A stretch of 64,000 bases of DNA from Urechidicola croceus (GTDB lineage: Bacteria > Bacteroidota > Bacteroidia > Flavobacteriales > Flavobacteriaceae), in assembly GCF_001761325.1 (NCBI RefSeq), contig NZ_CP017478.1, positions 812,001 to 876,000 on the forward strand, in the 5' to 3' direction. The translations under genes were made by a program, and so were the position numbers. Position 1 is the first letter of the stretch, and every line of letters starts with the position of its first letter. The notes under the pieces are model-generated. The model did no database searches, had not been told where the DNA came from, and saw only the letters and a list, made by a program, of their open reading frames with translations. This document shows positions 18,169-28,006 of the stretch, in pieces.

Positions 18169-19689
18169 ATGAACGAAATTGAAAATATTGAGTTGTCATT
18201 TTTAAGTATAGATGACTATCAAGAACTGAAAACTGCCATGATAGAATCATACACTACAATGGCTGATTCATATTGGAAAGAAAGTCAGATTAAATTTTTA
18301 ATTGATAATTTTTCCGAAGGTCAAGTAGTTATCAAAATTAATGATCAAATTGCCGGTTGTGCACTGTCAATAATTTTAGATTCTAGTAAATTTGATGGCC
18401 CTCACACTTACAAAGAGATTACAGGAAATTATACTTTCAATACACTTGATATTAATGGTGATGTTTTATATGGAATTGAAGTTTTTATAAAACCTGAATA
18501 TAGAGGTTTACGTCTTGGAAGACGTTTATATGATTATCGCAAAGAATTATGCGAACGGTTAAATTTAAAAAGTATCGTTTTTGGAGGACGTATTCCAAAT
18601 TATCACATTCATGCAGATAAAATGTCTCCAAAGGAATATATAGATTTGGTACGTAGAAAAGAAATTCATGATCCTGTATTAAATTTTCAAATTTCTAATG
18701 ATTTTCATCCTGTAAAAATTTTAAGAAACTATTTAGAAGGTGATAGTTCTTCACAAGATTATGCTGTTTTATTAGAATGGGATAATATTTACTATGAAAA
18801 ACAAACTAAAAAAGCGAGTCCAAATAAAAAAATTGTTCGTTTAGGATTGGTACAATGGCAAATGCGCTCATATAAAGATTTAGATGAATTAATGCATCAA
18901 GTAGAATTTTTTGTTGATGCAGTTTCTGGTTATAGATGTGATTTTGCCTTGTTTCCAGAGTTTTTCAATGCTCCTTTAATGGCCGAAAATAATCATTTAT
19001 CTGAGCCTGAAGCAATACGTGAGTTAGCAAAACATACAGAAACAATTGTTCAAAATTTTTCTAAACTTGCTATATCTTATAATATCAATATAATTACTGG
19101 AAGTATGCCAGAAATTGTAAATGAAAGATTGTATAATGTTGGATATTTGTGTAGACGTGATGGTACTATGGAGCGTTATGAAAAATTGCATGTAACACCT
19201 GACGAAGCGAAAGTTTGGGGAATGGAGGGCGGAACTCAACTAAAAGCATTTGATACAGATTGCGGTAAAATTGGAATTTTAATTTGTTATGATTCTGAAT
19301 TTCCAGAATTGAGTAGATTATTGGCTGATGATGGAATGGATATTTTATTTGTACCATTCTTAACCGATACTCAAAATGGATATTCGAGAGTACGAAATTG
19401 CGCTCGTGCTAGAGCAATAGAAAATGAATGTTATGTTGCTATTGCTGGAAGCGTTGGTAACTTACCAAAGGTTCACAATATGGATATTCAGTTTGCACAA
19501 TCAATGGTATTTACACCTTGTGATTTTGCTTTTCCAGCCAATGGAATAAAGGCTGAAGCAACTACCAATACCGAAATGATTTTAATTGCAGATGTAGACA
19601 TCGATTTACTTCGAGAATTAAATCAATTTGGAAGCGTTAAAAACCTAAAAGACAGAAGAACAGATTTATTCGAGTTACGAAAAAAGTAA
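18169..19689 (+). CDS. GNAT acetyltransferase / carbon-nitrogen hydrolase fusion
   Basis: This 506-residue fusion has an N-terminal GNAT-like domain (about residues 1-200, acetyl-CoA loop region EYRGLRLGRRLYDYR). The C-terminal domain, about 220-500, belongs to the nitrilase superfamily. The catalytic triad of the latter is intact: Glu264 in LFPEFFNAP, Lys339 in YEKLHVTP and Cys373 in LICYDSEFPE. Such fusions are widespread, and the substrate is usually unassigned. The nitrilase part resembles amidases acting on small amides. It has no signal peptide and is presumably cytoplasmic. A strong terminator hairpin is formed by its own last codons. The convergent neighbour is an exported aminopeptidase P. 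Confidence 0.93.
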   Translation: MNEIENIELSFLSIDDYQELKTAMIESYTTMADSYWKESQIKFLIDNFSEGQVVIKINDQIAGCALSIILDSSKFDGPHTYKEITGNYTFNTLDINGDVLYGIEVFIKPEYRGLRLGRRLYDYRKELCERLNLKSIVFGGRIPNYHIHADKMSPKEYIDLVRRKEIHDPVLNFQISNDFHPVKILRNYLEGDSSSQDYAVLLEWDNIYYEKQTKKASPNKKIVRLGLVQWQMRSYKDLDELMHQVEFFVDAVSGYRCDFALFPEFFNAPLMAENNHLSEPEAIRELAKHTETIVQNFSKLAISYNINIITGSMPEIVNERLYNVGYLCRRDGTMERYEKLHVTPDEAKVWGMEGGTQLKAFDTDCGKIGILICYDSEFPELSRLLADDGMDILFVPFLTDTQNGYSRVRNCARARAIENECYVAIAGSVGNLPKVHNMDIQFAQSMVFTPCDFAFPANGIKAEATTNTEMILIADVDIDLLRELNQFGSVKNLKDRRTDLFELRKK

Positions 19690-19703
19690 CTCGAATATTT
19701 TAA
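19667..19703 (+). terminator. Terminator hairpin embedded in the 3' end of the GNAT/nitrilase gene
   Basis: TATTCGAGTTAC (19667-19678) pairs perfectly over 12 bp with GTAACTCGAATA (19686-19697), with a 7-nt A-rich loop and a following TTTT. The stem includes the last codons and the stop codon of the plus-strand gene and lies just past the stop of the convergent gene at 19700. Confidence 0.7.
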
Positions 19704-21157
19704 TCTAATTTCGGTAAAGTAAAAGCATTTAAAATACTTTCTTCTTTCATTAAATCTTCAATTTCATCGGCATCTCTTGGTGCCATTCCAGAATAGTTAA
19801 AAGGACCATTTTTAGTTACGAGAATACAATCTTCAATTCTTACTGCAATTCCCCACCACTTTTCATCACAAGGACTTCCTTCTGGAATATAAATTCCAGG
19901 TTCGACAGTTATAACCATGTTCTCCTTTAACTCACCTCTATTACTTAAATCATGAACATCTAAACCTATATGATGTGAAGTTCCGTGAGGAAAATAAGTA
20001 TGCTTTTGACCAACTGAATCTATGATTCCTAATTTGTATAAACCTTTATTTATAATTTCTCTACCTACTGAATCAATTCTCTTAAAATCACTTCCTACAA
20101 CAGTTTCTTTAATTCCTGCTTCTTGAGCATCATATACTAGATCATAAATTAATCTTTGTTGTTTATTAAACTTACCATTTGCTGGAATAGTACGAGTAAC
20201 ATCGGCAGTATAACCATGATATTCAGCACCTAAATCCATTAAAACTAAATCATTATCCAATTTAGTTTTTGTATTTTCAATATAATGCAATACACAACCA
20301 TTATTTCCACCACCAACTATTGAAGGATATCCTTCGTACTCTGCACCATATTTTTTATAAATATATTCATGAACACCCTGAACTTCAGCCTCTGACATAT
20401 TAGGGTGCATCGCTTTCATAACTTCCATTTGCCCAACAGCCGAAATCTCACAAGCCTTTTTTAGCAATACTAACTCATCTTCAGTTTTTACCTCTCTTAA
20501 ACTAGCCATCAAGGTTTTTAAACCTTCAACATCAATATTCGTTTCAATTTCAACAATTTGCTCTTCCGTAGGAATTTCAAAACTTTGAGCCTCATATGAA
20601 ACTTTTATTTTAAACTGTTCAATTAAATTATATAAATCTGCTTCATTTGTCTTTGAATCTCTAACATCATTTTTAAAATCTGTAAACAAAACTTTGTCAA
20701 AAGAAGAAAAATCTATATTTAAATCTTTAAAATCTTCACCATTAAAAACATTAGAGAAACCTAAATTTGCTCCTACACCTTCAACTCCTAATCTACGTCC
20801 AGTCCACATTTCTGCTGAAGCATCTCGCTTTTGAACATATATTAATTCATTTGTTATTACATCATTTACTTCTTTCTCTTCAGAAAAAATTAATAATACA
20901 GCATGAGGCTCGTTATAACCAGTTAAATAATAGAAATTTGGGTCTTGATGATATACATAATCAACATCATTCGCTCTATTTCTTACAGCATTTGCAAAGA
21001 AAACAGCAACCGAATTTTCTGGCATTGATTTTCTTAATGCCTCTCTTCTATTTTTATGAAATTCTGAAGATAAATAATCTGTAGGTAAATCTTTTTGAGC
21101 ATTACTCAGGTTAGTAATAAAACTTAATATTGTAACTAAAATAATTCTAATATTCAT
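19700..21157 (-). CDS. Exported Xaa-Pro aminopeptidase (aminopeptidase P, M24B)
   Basis: This 485-residue protein starts with a signal peptide (ILVTILSFITNLSNAQ), followed by the aminopeptidase P N-terminal domain and the M24 pita-bread catalytic domain. The metal ligands are visible as aspartates in MDLGAEYHGYTADVTRT, His in FPHGTSHHIGLDVHD, Glu in VTVEPGIYIPE-like ITVEPGIYIPE, and Glu in VRIEDCILVT. It removes N-terminal residues that precede proline. The signal peptide places it in the periplasm or outer envelope, unlike the cytoplasmic PepP of other bacteria. Confidence 0.95.
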   Translation of the reverse strand: MNIRIILVTILSFITNLSNAQKDLPTDYLSSEFHKNRREALRKSMPENSVAVFFANAVRNRANDVDYVYHQDPNFYYLTGYNEPHAVLLIFSEEKEVNDVITNELIYVQKRDASAEMWTGRRLGVEGVGANLGFSNVFNGEDFKDLNIDFSSFDKVLFTDFKNDVRDSKTNEADLYNLIEQFKIKVSYEAQSFEIPTEEQIVEIETNIDVEGLKTLMASLREVKTEDELVLLKKACEISAVGQMEVMKAMHPNMSEAEVQGVHEYIYKKYGAEYEGYPSIVGGGNNGCVLHYIENTKTKLDNDLVLMDLGAEYHGYTADVTRTIPANGKFNKQQRLIYDLVYDAQEAGIKETVVGSDFKRIDSVGREIINKGLYKLGIIDSVGQKHTYFPHGTSHHIGLDVHDLSNRGELKENMVITVEPGIYIPEGSPCDEKWWGIAVRIEDCILVTKNGPFNYSGMAPRDADEIEDLMKEESILNAFTLPKLD

Positions 21158-21283
21158 GGGATAATTTTATGAAAAGCAAATATAAAAAACTGGTATTAGT
21201 TATAATTGAAAAATAAAAAGATTAACTAAACTTTATAAATTGGTAGTTTAATTCTAAATTTGTCGCAACTTAAATTTTTTCAA

Positions 21284-22366
21284 ATGAAAAACACAGCATT
21301 AACACATATTCACGAATCTTTAGGAGCAAAATTAGTGCCATTTGCAGGTTATAATATGCCTGTACAATATGAAGGTGTTAATGCCGAACATGAAACAGTA
21401 AGAAATGGTGTTGGTGTATTTGATGTTTCACATATGGGAGAATTCTTGATTGAAGGTGAAAATGCGCTTGCATTAATTCAAAAAGTAACTTCAAATGATG
21501 CTTCAAAATTAAAAATTGGTGATGCGCAATATAGTTGTATGCCAAATACTGATGGTGGAATTGTAGATGATTTAATCATTTACCGAGTAAAAGAATTTAC
21601 TTATTTACTAGTTGTTAATGCATCAAATATTGATAAAGATTGGGAATGGATTTCATCATATAATGATGTGAATGCAGAAATGAAAAATATATCTGAAGGA
21701 TTTTCATTATTAGCAATTCAAGGTCCTAAAGCTGTTGAAGCAATGCAAAGTCTAACTTCTGTAGATTTATCAGATATTAAATATTACACATTTAAAGTCA
21801 GTGATTTTGCGGGAATTGAGCATGTAATTATTTCTGCAACTGGATATACAGGTTCTGGTGGATTTGAAATTTATTGTAAAAATAGTGAGGTTGAGCAAAT
21901 ATGGAACAAAGTGCTTGAAGCTGGTAAAAATTTTGGTATCAAGCCAATAGGCCTTGCTGCTCGTGATACTTTAAGGCTAGAAATGGGCTATTGTTTATAT
22001 GGAAATGATATTAATGATACCACTTCACCAATTGAAGCAGGCTTAGGTTGGATTACTAAATTTACCAAAGATTTTGTTAATGCAGAAGAGTTACAAAAGC
22101 AAAAAACATATGGAACAGAGCGTAAATTAGTTGGTTTTGAATTAGATGAACGTGGAATTCCTCGTCATGATTATGATATTGTTGACAGTAATGGAAATAT
22201 TATTGGAGTTGTAACTTCAGGAACTATGAGTCCGTCATTAAAAAAGGGAATTGGCTTGGGTTATGTACCAAAAGTATTTTCAAAATTAGGTAGTAAAATT
22301 TATATTCAAGTTCGTAAAAAAGCAATACCAGCAACAATAGTTAAACTTCCATTTTATAAAGGATAA
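21284..22366 (+). CDS. gcvT: Glycine cleavage system T protein (aminomethyltransferase)
   Basis: This 360-residue protein matches the T protein. It has [14 protein letters not shown] and [11 protein letters not shown] near the N-terminus, [12 protein letters not shown] in the middle and [12 protein letters not shown] in the folate-binding barrel. It transfers the aminomethyl carbon of glycine to tetrahydrofolate. The ATG at 21284 was preferred over an in-frame TTG 24 bases upstream because [17 protein letters not shown] is the usual family start. The other subunits (gcvH, gcvP) are not nearby. glyA, which makes glycine from serine, lies 3.5 kb downstream. Confidence 0.96.
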   Translation: MKNTALTHIHESLGAKLVPFAGYNMPVQYEGVNAEHETVRNGVGVFDVSHMGEFLIEGENALALIQKVTSNDASKLKIGDAQYSCMPNTDGGIVDDLIIYRVKEFTYLLVVNASNIDKDWEWISSYNDVNAEMKNISEGFSLLAIQGPKAVEAMQSLTSVDLSDIKYYTFKVSDFAGIEHVIISATGYTGSGGFEIYCKNSEVEQIWNKVLEAGKNFGIKPIGLAARDTLRLEMGYCLYGNDINDTTSPIEAGLGWITKFTKDFVNAEELQKQKTYGTERKLVGFELDERGIPRHDYDIVDSNGNIIGVVTSGTMSPSLKKGIGLGYVPKVFSKLGSKIYIQVRKKAIPATIVKLPFYKG

Positions 22367-22369
22367 ACT

Positions 22370-22762
22370 ATGAATCCTAAAAAATCGTATTCACCTAAAT
22401 TTGATTTCAAATTTGATAAGTCAACTGGAATTCTTTTCAAATATTATTATGGTAAAATATCTATTGAAACCTTAATAACCTCATGGGAAGAAAATTTTAA
22501 TAGTGATATATTAAAAAATGATATTAAAGGATTTATATTAGATTACACCAATGCAAGTTTAGAAATGGATATATCTGAGCATTTAAAAATTGTTCAGTTC
22601 TATAAAAGTAATTTAACAATTTTTGGAAACTACAAAATAGCTGTAATTACCAACAATCCAAAAGATATTGTCATTCCAATATTAGTACAATCAAAAGATG
22701 AAGGATACGCTTCAAAACCTTTTTCAACTATTGAAGGTGCAATTGAATGGGTGTTAAAATAA
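22370..22762 (+). CDS. Hypothetical protein, STAS/SpoIIAA-like fold suspected
   Basis: This 130-residue protein starts 3 bases after gcvT and is probably co-transcribed with it. There is no signal peptide or membrane helix. The pattern resembles small STAS/SpoIIAA-like proteins of unknown function: a strand pair (DKSTGILFKYYYGKIS), a helix, the segment IKGFILDYTNASL, a helix, KIAVITNNP, and a final helix. This is a fold guess from the secondary-structure pattern. Its stop codon directly abuts the stop of the convergent acyltransferase gene, with no base between them. Confidence 0.65.
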   Translation: MNPKKSYSPKFDFKFDKSTGILFKYYYGKISIETLITSWEENFNSDILKNDIKGFILDYTNASLEMDISEHLKIVQFYKSNLTIFGNYKIAVITNNPKDIVIPILVQSKDEGYASKPFSTIEGAIEWVLK

Positions 22763-23302
22763 TTAACTATATTCAGGTTTCTTGCCTTTTATTCCTTCAA
22801 AATTAGATTTTAATATTTTAAAATCAGCCTCTTTATCATCGGTAGTATAAAATGGCTTATGTATTATTGCTGTTTTATGTTCAAAATCAAAAGCAACTGA
22901 TACAATTGGAACATTAGCACCTTTGGCAACATAATAAAATCCGGTTTTCCATTTTGAAACTTTTTTGCGAGTTCCTTCTGGAGACATACCTAAAATAAAA
23001 CGTTCATTAGAATTAAAAATAGCAACAATAGCATTGACCAAATTATTACTTTTAGTTCTATCAACAGGAGTGCCACCTAACCATCGAAATATAAAACCAA
23101 ATGGTGGTTTAAATAAAGATGCTTTACCTATATAATTACCATTTATACCTGTTGCAAAGTTAATTAAAACTCCTATCGGAAAATCAACCCAACTAGTATG
23201 TGGTACAACAATAATGACAAACTTGTTTAGATCTTTCGGGAATTCTCCATCGATTTTCCAACGTAAAATTTTAAATAATATAAATTTTGAAATGGTTTTC
23301 AT
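22763..23302 (-). CDS. 1-acyl-sn-glycerol-3-phosphate acyltransferase-like protein (PlsC family)
   Basis: This 179-residue protein has the acyltransferase motif HTSWVD (His35-Asp40, HX4D) and, further on, MSPEGTRKKVSKWKTGFYYVA, the conserved EGTR substrate-binding motif. It is short for the family and has no long N-terminal membrane segment. It presumably acylates lysophosphatidate or a related lipid at the inner membrane. It stands alone on the minus strand, between gcvT/hypothetical and rmuC. Confidence 0.88.
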   Translation of the reverse strand: MKTISKFILFKILRWKIDGEFPKDLNKFVIIVVPHTSWVDFPIGVLINFATGINGNYIGKASLFKPPFGFIFRWLGGTPVDRTKSNNLVNAIVAIFNSNERFILGMSPEGTRKKVSKWKTGFYYVAKGANVPIVSVAFDFEHKTAIIHKPFYTTDDKEADFKILKSNFEGIKGKKPEYS

Positions 23303-23378
23303 ATGTTGGAAAAAATGTGGTGTTAGTTTATGTAGGCAAATATAAAACTCTTAATTTTATAAACTAATATATATCTTA

Positions 23379-24707
23379 ATGAATCCATACCTTATTTATA
23401 CACTAATCATACTATTTTCAATTGTTTTCGGCGGCTTTATAGGTCGATTAATTACTAAATTAAAGTTCGAAAAAGAAAACTCTGCATTGTCGGAGCGAAG
23501 TAAAAATTTACAATCTGAAAAAGAAGAAAAAGAAAGGTTAATATCCAAATTTCAAGAAGACATTAACCTATTAAATAAAGATAAAGAAAACTTAACAATT
23601 GATTTGACTCGAAAGATTTCAGAAATTGAAAATCTACAAAAGAATAATGCTGAACGTGATCAAAAATTAAAAGAAGAGCAATCACAATTGCGTAAAGACT
23701 TTGAATTGATGGCAAATTCTATTTTAGAGCGAAATTCTCAAAAAATTACTGAGCAAAATAAAGAAAATCTTAAAACCATTTTAAATCCATTACAGGATAA
23801 AATACAAACTTTTGAAAAAAGAATAGATATCACTCACAAGGAAAGTATTGATTATCACGCGGCACTTCGTCAGCAAATTATTGGACTTAAGGAGTTAAAT
23901 GTTCAAATGGGAAAAGATGCTGTAAATCTAACAAAAGCATTAAAAGGAGATTCTAAAACTCAAGGAAACTGGGGAGAATTGGTATTAGAAAGAGTTTTAG
24001 AAAAATCTGGATTAGAAAAAGGACGTGAATATGAAATGGAGAAAAGTTTTAATGTTGAAGGCGAAAATCAACAACGCTTACGTCCAGATGTAATTATCCA
24101 TTTACCAGACAACAAAAAAATGATTGTTGACTCAAAAGTATCTTTAACTGCCTATGAACAATATGTAAACGCTGATGATGAGATTGAAAAAGACCGATTT
24201 TTAAAAGAACATATCTTATCTCTTAATCGACACGTATCCCAATTGAGTGAGAAAAAATATGAAGATTTATATCAAATAGAATCACCTGATTTTGTATTAT
24301 TATTTGTTCCTATTGAACCTGCATTTGCAATCGCTATTAACAATGACAATCAACTGTACAACAAGGCTTTTGAAAAGAACATTGTAATCGTTACGCCTTC
24401 TACCCTATTGGCTACATTAAGAACGATTGATACGATGTGGAATAATGAAAAACAGCAGCGTAATGCTATTGAAATAGCACGACAAGCAGGAGCTCTTTAT
24501 GACAAATTTGAAGGTTTAATTAACGACTTAACTAAAGTTGGTAAAAAAATGGATGAAGCAAAAACTGAATATAAAGGTGCAATGAACAAGCTTGTTGAAG
24601 GTCGAGGAAATCTAATTACATCTGTAGAAAAAATTAAAAAGTTAGGTGCCAAGGCAAAAAAATCACTACCTGAAGCAATTGTCAAACGTGCAAAAGATGA
24701 AGAATAA
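23379..24707 (+). CDS. rmuC: DNA recombination protein RmuC homolog
   Basis: This 442-residue protein has one N-terminal membrane helix (residues 4-22), a long coiled coil (about 28-110, rich in Glu/Lys/Leu heptads) and the RmuC nuclease-like domain (about 140-420). Recognisable parts are QGNWGELVLERVLEKSGL, RPDVIIHLPDNKKMIVDSKVS and ALLYDKF-like GALYDKFEGL. RmuC is thought to limit DNA inversion at repeats. The conserved D-x-K residues of a PD-(D/E)XK core are visible in MIVDSKVS. A bidirectional terminator separates it from glyA. Confidence 0.95.
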   Translation: MNPYLIYTLIILFSIVFGGFIGRLITKLKFEKENSALSERSKNLQSEKEEKERLISKFQEDINLLNKDKENLTIDLTRKISEIENLQKNNAERDQKLKEEQSQLRKDFELMANSILERNSQKITEQNKENLKTILNPLQDKIQTFEKRIDITHKESIDYHAALRQQIIGLKELNVQMGKDAVNLTKALKGDSKTQGNWGELVLERVLEKSGLEKGREYEMEKSFNVEGENQQRLRPDVIIHLPDNKKMIVDSKVSLTAYEQYVNADDEIEKDRFLKEHILSLNRHVSQLSEKKYEDLYQIESPDFVLLFVPIEPAFAIAINNDNQLYNKAFEKNIVIVTPSTLLATLRTIDTMWNNEKQQRNAIEIARQAGALYDKFEGLINDLTKVGKKMDEAKTEYKGAMNKLVEGRGNLITSVEKIKKLGAKAKKSLPEAIVKRAKDEE

Positions 24708-24740
24708 AAAAATCCGCTAATTATTAGCGGATTTTTTTTA
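24707..24740. terminator. Bidirectional terminator between rmuC and glyA
   Basis: ATCCGCTAA (24712-24720) pairs with TTAGCGGAT (24724-24732), extended by A-run and T-run arms on both sides. It can stop transcription of both convergent genes. Confidence 0.9.
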
Positions 24741-24758
24741 TGTATAATTATTTAAATA

Positions 24759-26033
24759 TTACATTTTAAATAATGGTCTGTGGCTCATCATTGCATGAAC
24801 TTTTTTAGATATTTCTTCTAAAACTGTTTCATTATCATGATTTGTGATTACTTCATCAATCAAATCTACAATTCCTTGCATATCACCTTCAACCATTCCT
24901 CGAGTTGTAACTGCTGCAGAACCAATTCTGATTCCACTCGTTACAAATGGTGACTTATCATCAAATGGTACCATATTTTTATTTACTGTAATATCTGCTT
25001 TTACTAATGCTTGTTCAGCATCCTTTCCAGAAATTCCTTTATTTCTAAGGTCAATCAACATCATATGATTGTCAGTTCCTCCAGAAATTAAATTATAATC
25101 TTTTGCAACCAATGCTGCTGCCAATGCTGCTGCATTTTTCTTTAATTGAATTTGATAATGTAAAAACTCATCGGTCAACGCTTCACCAAATGCGATTGCT
25201 TTTGCTGCAATGATATGCTCTAATGGTCCTCCTTGCATTCCTGGGAATACAGCAGAATTCATAATAGTTGACATCATTTTAGGTTTTCCACTTTTTAATG
25301 TCTCTCCCCAAGGATTTTCAAAATCTTTTCCTAACATAATCATTCCTCCTCTTGGACCTCTTAAAGTTTTATGAGTCGTTGTTGTCACAATATGACAATG
25401 AGACATTGGATCATTTAAAATTCCTTTTGCAATCAACCCTGCTGGATGTGATATATCAGCAAGTAATAATGCTCCAACGCTATCTGCTATTTCACGAAAC
25501 CTTTTAAAATCTATATCTCTTGAGTAAGACGAAGCACCAGCAATTATTAATTTTGGTTGTTCCTTAGTTGCTGTTTCCTGAATTTTATCATAATTTAAAA
25601 CTCCAGTTTCCTCTTCAACACCATAAAAAGAAGTTTTAAATAATTTTCCAGAAAAATTCACTGGTGATCCATGAGTTAAATGACCTCCATGAGATAAATC
25701 AAATCCTAAAATTTTATCTCCTGGCTTCAATACAGCATGAAATACTGCAGCATTTGCTTGACTTCCAGCATGTGGTTGAACATTTACATATTCACAACCA
25801 AATAATTCTTTTGCTCTATCAATAGCAATTTGTTCTACTACATCAACTACTTCACAACCTCCATAATATCTTTTTCCTGGATATCCCTCAGCATATTTAT
25901 TTGTCAATACTGAACCTGCAGCTTTCATAACTTGTTCACTAACAAAGTTCTCTGAAGCTATTAATTCAATACCATTAAGTTGTCTGTTTTTTTCGTCTTC
26001 AATTAAGTCAAAAATGATTTGATCGCGTTGCAT
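24759..26033 (-). CDS. glyA: Serine hydroxymethyltransferase
   Basis: This 424-residue PLP enzyme carries the cofactor lysine Lys222 in [14 protein letters not shown]. Other family segments are [23 protein letters not shown] and [14 protein letters not shown]. It interconverts serine and glycine, loading a one-carbon unit on tetrahydrofolate, and so works with the gcvT product encoded nearby. It is monocistronic. On its strand, a TACTTTTG -7-like element lies at 26078-26071, about 38 bases ahead of the start codon. Confidence 0.98.
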   Translation of the reverse strand: MQRDQIIFDLIEDEKNRQLNGIELIASENFVSEQVMKAAGSVLTNKYAEGYPGKRYYGGCEVVDVVEQIAIDRAKELFGCEYVNVQPHAGSQANAAVFHAVLKPGDKILGFDLSHGGHLTHGSPVNFSGKLFKTSFYGVEEETGVLNYDKIQETATKEQPKLIIAGASSYSRDIDFKRFREIADSVGALLLADISHPAGLIAKGILNDPMSHCHIVTTTTHKTLRGPRGGMIMLGKDFENPWGETLKSGKPKMMSTIMNSAVFPGMQGGPLEHIIAAKAIAFGEALTDEFLHYQIQLKKNAAALAAALVAKDYNLISGGTDNHMMLIDLRNKGISGKDAEQALVKADITVNKNMVPFDDKSPFVTSGIRIGSAAVTTRGMVEGDMQGIVDLIDEVITNHDNETVLEEISKKVHAMMSHRPLFKM

Positions 26034-26355
26034 TGATTTTAGAATTTAAAATGGTTAAAAAAATATCGTGCAAAAGTAATAAAATCATTCGTCAAAAAAC
26101 AGAAAAGAGTGCTATTTACGAATATCTAAATTTTTCATTCTTTTTAATTTCTAATTGAATTATTAGCCGTTAAAAAATTAGAAATTTTACATTTACACTA
26201 TTTCAATTTCCAAAAAAATCAAAGTAATCAATCAACACTAAAAATTTGAAAATTAGAACCTTAAGAATTAATAACTAATGAATTGAAAGTTGATATTTAT
26301 TTTATGGCATACTATTTGAAATTTAATAAGATATAACCTATAAAACTAATGCCAT
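26034..26355. other. 322-bp intergenic region between divergent glyA and a lipoprotein gene
   Basis: The region is very AT-rich and should hold both promoters. A perfect 11-bp inverted repeat, AATTTCTAATT (26146-26156) and AATTAGAAATT (26176-26186), surrounds a 19-base loop. TGGCAT followed by TTTGA (26305-26319) loosely resembles a sigma54 -24/-12 element ahead of the lipoprotein gene, but the -12 GC is missing. I see no small gene or RNA here. Confidence 0.5.
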
Positions 26356-27534
26356 ATGAAAAAATTAATACTATTCACCTTAATGATACCATTTATCATT
26401 TCCTGTGCTGGAAAAAAACAAATGGAGAATGCTTTATATAATGGAAATTACGATAAAGTAATTACCCAAGCATTAAAAAAATTAGACAATAATAAAGATA
26501 AAAAGAGGAAAGAAGATTTTATCTTAATGCTCGAAGAAGCTTATTATAAATCTGTAGAACAAGATTTAAAAACAATTGGTCATCTTAAAAAAGATGGCAA
26601 CTCAGAATATTATAAAGAAATTTTTGATATCTACTTAAATTTAGACGCTCGTCAAGATGCAATTAAACCAATTTTACCATTAAAGGTTGGTAATAGAACA
26701 ATTAAGATAACTTTTACTGATTATTCTGACGAAATAATTGAATATAAATCAAAAGTATCTCAAATAATGTATGAAAAGGGAATGGCTCTTTTGAATAGTA
26801 ACTATAAACTAGACAATAGAGATGCATACAATACATTTAGCTATATAGAAAGTATCAATCCCAATTATTCAGATGTTAGAAATTTAATGAATGAAGCACA
26901 TTATAAGGGAACTGACTTTATTATTGTAAGTATTCAAAACCAAACAAATCAAATAATTCCAAGAAGGTTAGAAAATGAATTGCTAAATTTTGATACATAT
27001 GGGTTGAATGATTTTTGGACAGAATATCACACGTCTACTGAAAATAATATTCAATATGACTATGCGATGGAATTACAATTAAAAAGAATTAATGTATCTC
27101 CTCAAAGAGTAAATGATAAAGAATATACTAGAGAAAAGAAAATTGTTGATGGATGGAAATATGCAAAGGATAGAAACGGAAATATCAAAAAAGATAGTTT
27201 AGATCAGAATATAAAAGTTGATAAAATTATTACTGTTAGAAGCAAAGTTCATAAAATTACACAAATGAAATCTTCTAAAATTTTTGGTCAAGTAGTAATG
27301 ATTAATTTAAATACAAATAAAATCATAGAAAAGTTTCCTTTAGAAAGTGGCTTTGTGTTTGAAAATATTTACGCAACCTATAGAGGTGATAAAAGAGCGT
27401 TAACCAATAATGATTTAAATTTATTGCAAGGAAGAAGAATTCATTTCCCATCTAATGAAGAAATGGTATATGACACAGGTGAGGATTTAAAAAACAAACT
27501 GAAACATATAATAGATTCTTTTAAATTCAGTTAA
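26356..27534 (+). CDS. Hypothetical lipoprotein with N-terminal helical (TPR-like) region
   Basis: This 392-residue lipoprotein has a lipobox ending at Cys17 (PFIISCAGKK). The next 180 residues look helical and repeat-like (NALYNGNYDKVITQALKKL, AYNTFSYIESINPNYSDV), in the manner of TPR proteins. A mixed, strand-rich C-terminal half follows (YAMELQLKRINV, KIFGQVVMINLNTNKII). I do not recognise a named family. It is transcribed alone and is followed by a strong bidirectional terminator. The location suggests an outer-membrane or periplasmic lipoprotein. Confidence 0.72.
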   Translation: MKKLILFTLMIPFIISCAGKKQMENALYNGNYDKVITQALKKLDNNKDKKRKEDFILMLEEAYYKSVEQDLKTIGHLKKDGNSEYYKEIFDIYLNLDARQDAIKPILPLKVGNRTIKITFTDYSDEIIEYKSKVSQIMYEKGMALLNSNYKLDNRDAYNTFSYIESINPNYSDVRNLMNEAHYKGTDFIIVSIQNQTNQIIPRRLENELLNFDTYGLNDFWTEYHTSTENNIQYDYAMELQLKRINVSPQRVNDKEYTREKKIVDGWKYAKDRNGNIKKDSLDQNIKVDKIITVRSKVHKITQMKSSKIFGQVVMINLNTNKIIEKFPLESGFVFENIYATYRGDKRALTNNDLNLLQGRRIHFPSNEEMVYDTGEDLKNKLKHIIDSFKFS

Positions 27535-27540
27535 GCATAA

Positions 27541-27570
27541 AAAAAACTCCCGAAAATTCGGGAGTTTTTT
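27541..27570. terminator. Bidirectional terminator
   Basis: AAAAAACTCCCGAA (27541-27554) is perfectly complementary to TTCGGGAGTTTTTT (27557-27570). It lies between the convergent lipoprotein and ytxJ genes and serves both. Confidence 0.93.
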
Positions 27571-27571
27571 A

Positions 27572-27952
27572 TTATATGTATTGAGCCAATTCTATTTCAT
27601 TAATATCACCATGTGATGTATTAAAAATAGCCTCACCATTTTTAATTATAATTAATTGTGGTGATTCATGTACTATATTAAACTCATCTGAAATAGCATT
27701 TGAAATATCTCTATGATTTAACAAATCTAAATAGTACATATCCATTTCATCATTATTTAAACTATAACCATTTTCAAATTGCTTTTTAACCATTCTACTT
27801 ATTCCACATCTTGTTGAGTGTTTAAAAATAGAAGAAGTTTTAGTATTACTTTTTATTTCTTTTAACTGAGAAATATCATCTAATTCAATCCAATTTATTT
27901 TTAGATTTGCTTCTGTAGGTGAAGCATTATTTTTTTTACTAAAGAATCCCAT
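27572..27952 (-). CDS. ytxJ: YtxJ-type bacillithiol-system redox protein
   Basis: This 126-residue thioredoxin-fold protein has a single active-site cysteine in the motif FKHSTRCGISRMV, which is characteristic of YtxJ monothiol bacilliredoxin-like proteins. The open frame extends 27 codons further upstream. I chose ATG 27952 (MGFFSKKN) because the extension crosses a promoter-like element and has no family resemblance. YtxJ is thought to act on bacillithiolated proteins, so this genome probably makes bacillithiol. It sits head to head with clpB, which suits a stress-response setting. Confidence 0.85.
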   Translation of the reverse strand: MGFFSKKNNASPTEANLKINWIELDDISQLKEIKSNTKTSSIFKHSTRCGISRMVKKQFENGYSLNNDEMDMYYLDLLNHRDISNAISDEFNIVHESPQLIIIKNGEAIFNTSHGDINEIELAQYI

Positions 27953-27975
27953 ATAAAATTTTAATTTCTTTGTCG

Positions 27976-28006
27976 CAAAAGTACATATAACTTTCAAAAC
28001 CGACAA
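27976..28006 (-). promoter_or_regulatory. Promoter of ytxJ (TTG-N20-TAnnTTTG)
   Basis: On the minus strand, TTG (28006-28004) is followed by a 20-base spacer and TACTTTTG (27983-27976). The spacing and -7 sequence fit the Bacteroidota consensus, and the element lies 23 bases before the start codon. A short palindrome, CGACA-ATA-TGTCG (28001-28013), covers the -33 box and could be an operator. Confidence 0.55.

Noticed and set aside
21158-21283. Possible glycine riboswitch ahead of gcvT
   Set aside because: The 126-base region is AT-rich and shows no tandem structured domains or conserved GC-rich junctions expected of that riboswitch.
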